Source: Deltaproteobacteria bacterium
GTDB lineage: Bacteria; Desulfobacterota; Dissulfuribacteria; Dissulfuribacterales; QOAL01
Assembly (NCBI GenBank): GCA_026988585.1
Contig: JALSKY010000282.1
Coordinates: 1 to 7,204 of the forward strand
Direction: 5' to 3'
Length of the DNA: 7,204 nucleotides
Shown here: in pieces, positions 6,203-7,204 of the stretch
Layout of the letters: each line of letters begins with the position of its first letter
Numbering within the stretch: the first letter of the stretch is position 1
The notes under the pieces: generated by a model
Told to the model about the DNA's origin: nothing
Databases searched by the model: none
What the model saw: the letters and a program-made list of their open reading frames with translations, nothing else
Translations under genes and position numbers: made by a program

Positions 6203-6266
6203 TACCCGGTTGAAGACTATTTTATGGATAAACCTGGTACCGGTTTGATTTTATAAATTTTTTCTC
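6203..6266 (+). terminator. Probable terminator region after the pcm cluster
   Basis: AAACC (6230-6234) pairs with GGTTT (6242-6246) around a 7-base loop and is followed by a T-rich tract reaching about 6265. An alternative fold pairs TACCCGGTT (6203-6211) with AACCTGGTA (6231-6239), nine positions with one C-U mismatch; the two folds share bases and exclude each other. The position, directly after the last plus-strand gene and before a convergent gene, suits a terminator. Strength is uncertain because the T-proximal stem is short. Confidence 0.45.
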
Positions 6267-6310
6267 TCTGTATCGGAATAGGTTTGATTCCTTTAGGTGG
6301 CTTTATTGGA

Positions 6311-6330
6311 GGTCCAAGATATCTTGGACC
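6311..6330. repeat. Perfect 20-base palindrome abutting the stop of the Ig-repeat gene
   Basis: GGTCCAAGATATCTTGGACC reads the same on both strands and directly touches the TAG stop (complement of 6331-6333) of the minus-strand gene. As RNA it can form an 8-pair stem with an ATAT loop. Neither strand has a T run after it, so it may be a transcript-end stabiliser, a factor-assisted stop, or a protein site, rather than a simple intrinsic terminator. Confidence 0.7.
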
Positions 6331-7204
6331 CTATGATCCAGCAGATGCCCTGTTTATGGTCAAGGACAGGGTCTTCTCTGCAATCCTGCCACGCCGGTCT
6401 TTAACAGCAAGGTCAATGGAATAGGTTCCAGATGTCCCTGGCTCGGGTTTCCCCTGAAGTACACCATCACTGAACTCTATGCCCATGGGTAAAACAGGCT
6501 GTTTCCAGTTGTACGGTCTCTTGCCACCTGTTACTGCAATGGCTGCATAATAGGGCTCTCCTTCCACACCGGAACTGAGTTCATTGGTAATTATACGCGG
6601 AGGATTTGGCTGAATTGTAATACTCAACACCCTGCTGGCCACATTGTTCTCACTGTCTGTTGCCGTTACAGTAAAGGTAAAGGAACCTGCCTTGGCAGGA
6701 GTGCCGGTTAACTGGCCATCAGGTGTCAGGTCAATGCCGTCCGGCAGGGTTCCTCCATCTATCTCCCACTTCACAGGAAGGACACCTGCTGAAACAGAAA
6801 GTGCAACATCAGGATATCTCTCCTCTTCCCTGCCCTCTGGCAGTGATGATGTTACTACTGCGAAGGCCCCGCAGATATCTCTTCTCAAAGAGGCGACATC
6901 AAGATAGAGGACCTGGTCGTCATATTCCATCTCTGCACCGTTGCAGGGTACAGGATCACCCTGGGCATATATCCTGAAGCCTGTAAAGCCGGAGACACCT
7001 GGATCACCTGTCTGGTTACAGAGATTCCTGCCGGTGCTGAAAACAATGAAGGCGATATTGCTGTTGACCCTCCCCCTGTCATTCAGGGTGATGTAATTTC
7101 CTCTGTTAGAACAGATATCTGTTCCAGGACCAGTAATACCGTTGGCAGAAAAATAGAGAATTTTCCTGGTATAAGGGTCCACAACAGGAACGCCAAGCTG
7201 ATCA
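6331..7204 (-). CDS. Pilin-like protein with C-terminal putative-Ig (He_PIG-like) repeats, N-terminus outside window
   Basis: About 290 residues are visible and the frame is open to the window edge; the GTG at 7182 is just an internal Val. Counting from that codon, residues 1-108 look like the globular part of a prepilin-like protein (a 'D-x-G-x-P' start, AFIVFSTGRN at 44-53, several cysteines at 24, 55, 80 and 104, and EYDDQVLYLDVASL at 86-99). Two Ig-fold repeats follow: about 109-191, with LPVKWEIDGGTLPDGIDL and LTGTPAKAGSFTFTVTATD (158-176), and about 196-277, with YNWKQPVLPMGIEFSDGVLQG and TYSIDLAVKD (253-262). Both match the putative-Ig pattern 'W.i..G.LP.Gi.l....G.l.GtP...G.y.f.v...D'. 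The protein should be exported or surface-exposed, perhaps an adhesive pilin-like subunit. The prepilin leader is predicted beyond 7204 and is not seen. Confidence 0.82.
   Translation of the reverse strand, partial: DQLGVPVVDPYTRKILYFSANGITGPGTDICSNRGNYITLNDRGRVNSNIAFIVFSTGRNLCNQTGDPGVSGFTGFRIYAQGDPVPCNGAEMEYDDQVLYLDVASLRRDICGAFAVVTSSLPEGREEERYPDVALSVSAGVLPVKWEIDGGTLPDGIDLTPDGQLTGTPAKAGSFTFTVTATDSENNVASRVLSITIQPNPPRIITNELSSGVEGEPYYAAIAVTGGKRPYNWKQPVLPMGIEFSDGVLQGKPEPGTSGTYSIDLAVKDRRGRIAEKTLSLTINRASAGS

Noticed and set aside
6242..6289. Direct repeat GGTTTGATT at 6242-6250 and 6281-6289 as a possible CRISPR or attachment site
   Set aside because: Only two 9-base copies in AT-rich sequence, with no integrase, Cas gene or further copies.
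7180..7182. GTG as the start of the Ig-repeat gene
   Set aside because: The frame stays open to the window edge and the residues upstream fit a pilin-type domain, so this is an internal Val.

Overview
The window looks like ordinary chromosomal DNA from a Gram-negative bacterium of roughly balanced base composition. A lipoprotein with a lipobox, prepilin-like proteins, a BamE/SmpA-like protein next to protein-isoaspartate methyltransferase, and a short zinc-ribbon protein with an acidic tail together suggest a deltaproteobacterial (Desulfobacterota-like) source. That lineage guess rests on remembered family resemblance, not on a search.

Layout. (a) 1-1362, plus strand: the tail of an unresolved upstream gene, apparently translationally coupled to a UMF1/Atg22-like major facilitator transporter. 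(b) 1363-2100: a type IV prepilin-like protein with its own strong ribosome site, a 19-base inverted repeat just upstream and a hairpin just downstream. (c) 2107-3857, minus strand: a short zinc-ribbon/acidic-tail protein followed by an iron-sulfur 23S rRNA m5U methyltransferase (RlmD-like). The conserved TRAM start of the methyltransferase is readable but has no canonical start codon. (d) 3858-4001: a divergent control region. (e) 4002-6177, plus strand: a compact cluster of BamE/SmpA-like lipoprotein, protein-L-isoaspartate O-methyltransferase (pcm), VTT/DedA (YqaA-like) membrane protein and a TIGR00725/LOG-like protein. The first two and the last two genes overlap. (f) 6178-6330: a convergent intergenic region with hairpins and a perfect 20-base palindrome. 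(g) 6331-7204, minus strand: the C-terminal part of a pilin-like protein carrying two putative-Ig (He_PIG-like) repeats and cut by the window edge.

How the parts relate. Cluster (e) reads as an envelope and protein-maintenance operon: an outer-membrane lipoprotein, repair of aged proteins, a membrane transport or lipid-handling protein, and a nucleotide-binding-fold protein. The two pilin-like proteins at (b) and (g) belong to the type IV pilus / type II secretion class of exported proteins but lie about 4 kb apart on opposite strands, with no pilus assembly gene visible. I see no CRISPR array, insertion sequence, tRNA, toxin-antitoxin pair or defence gene. I do not find a convincing new multi-gene system. 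The most checkable oddities are the missing start codon of the RlmD-like gene, the EF-hand-like loop in the prepilin, the inverted repeat ahead of the prepilin, and the palindrome touching the stop codon of the Ig-repeat gene.
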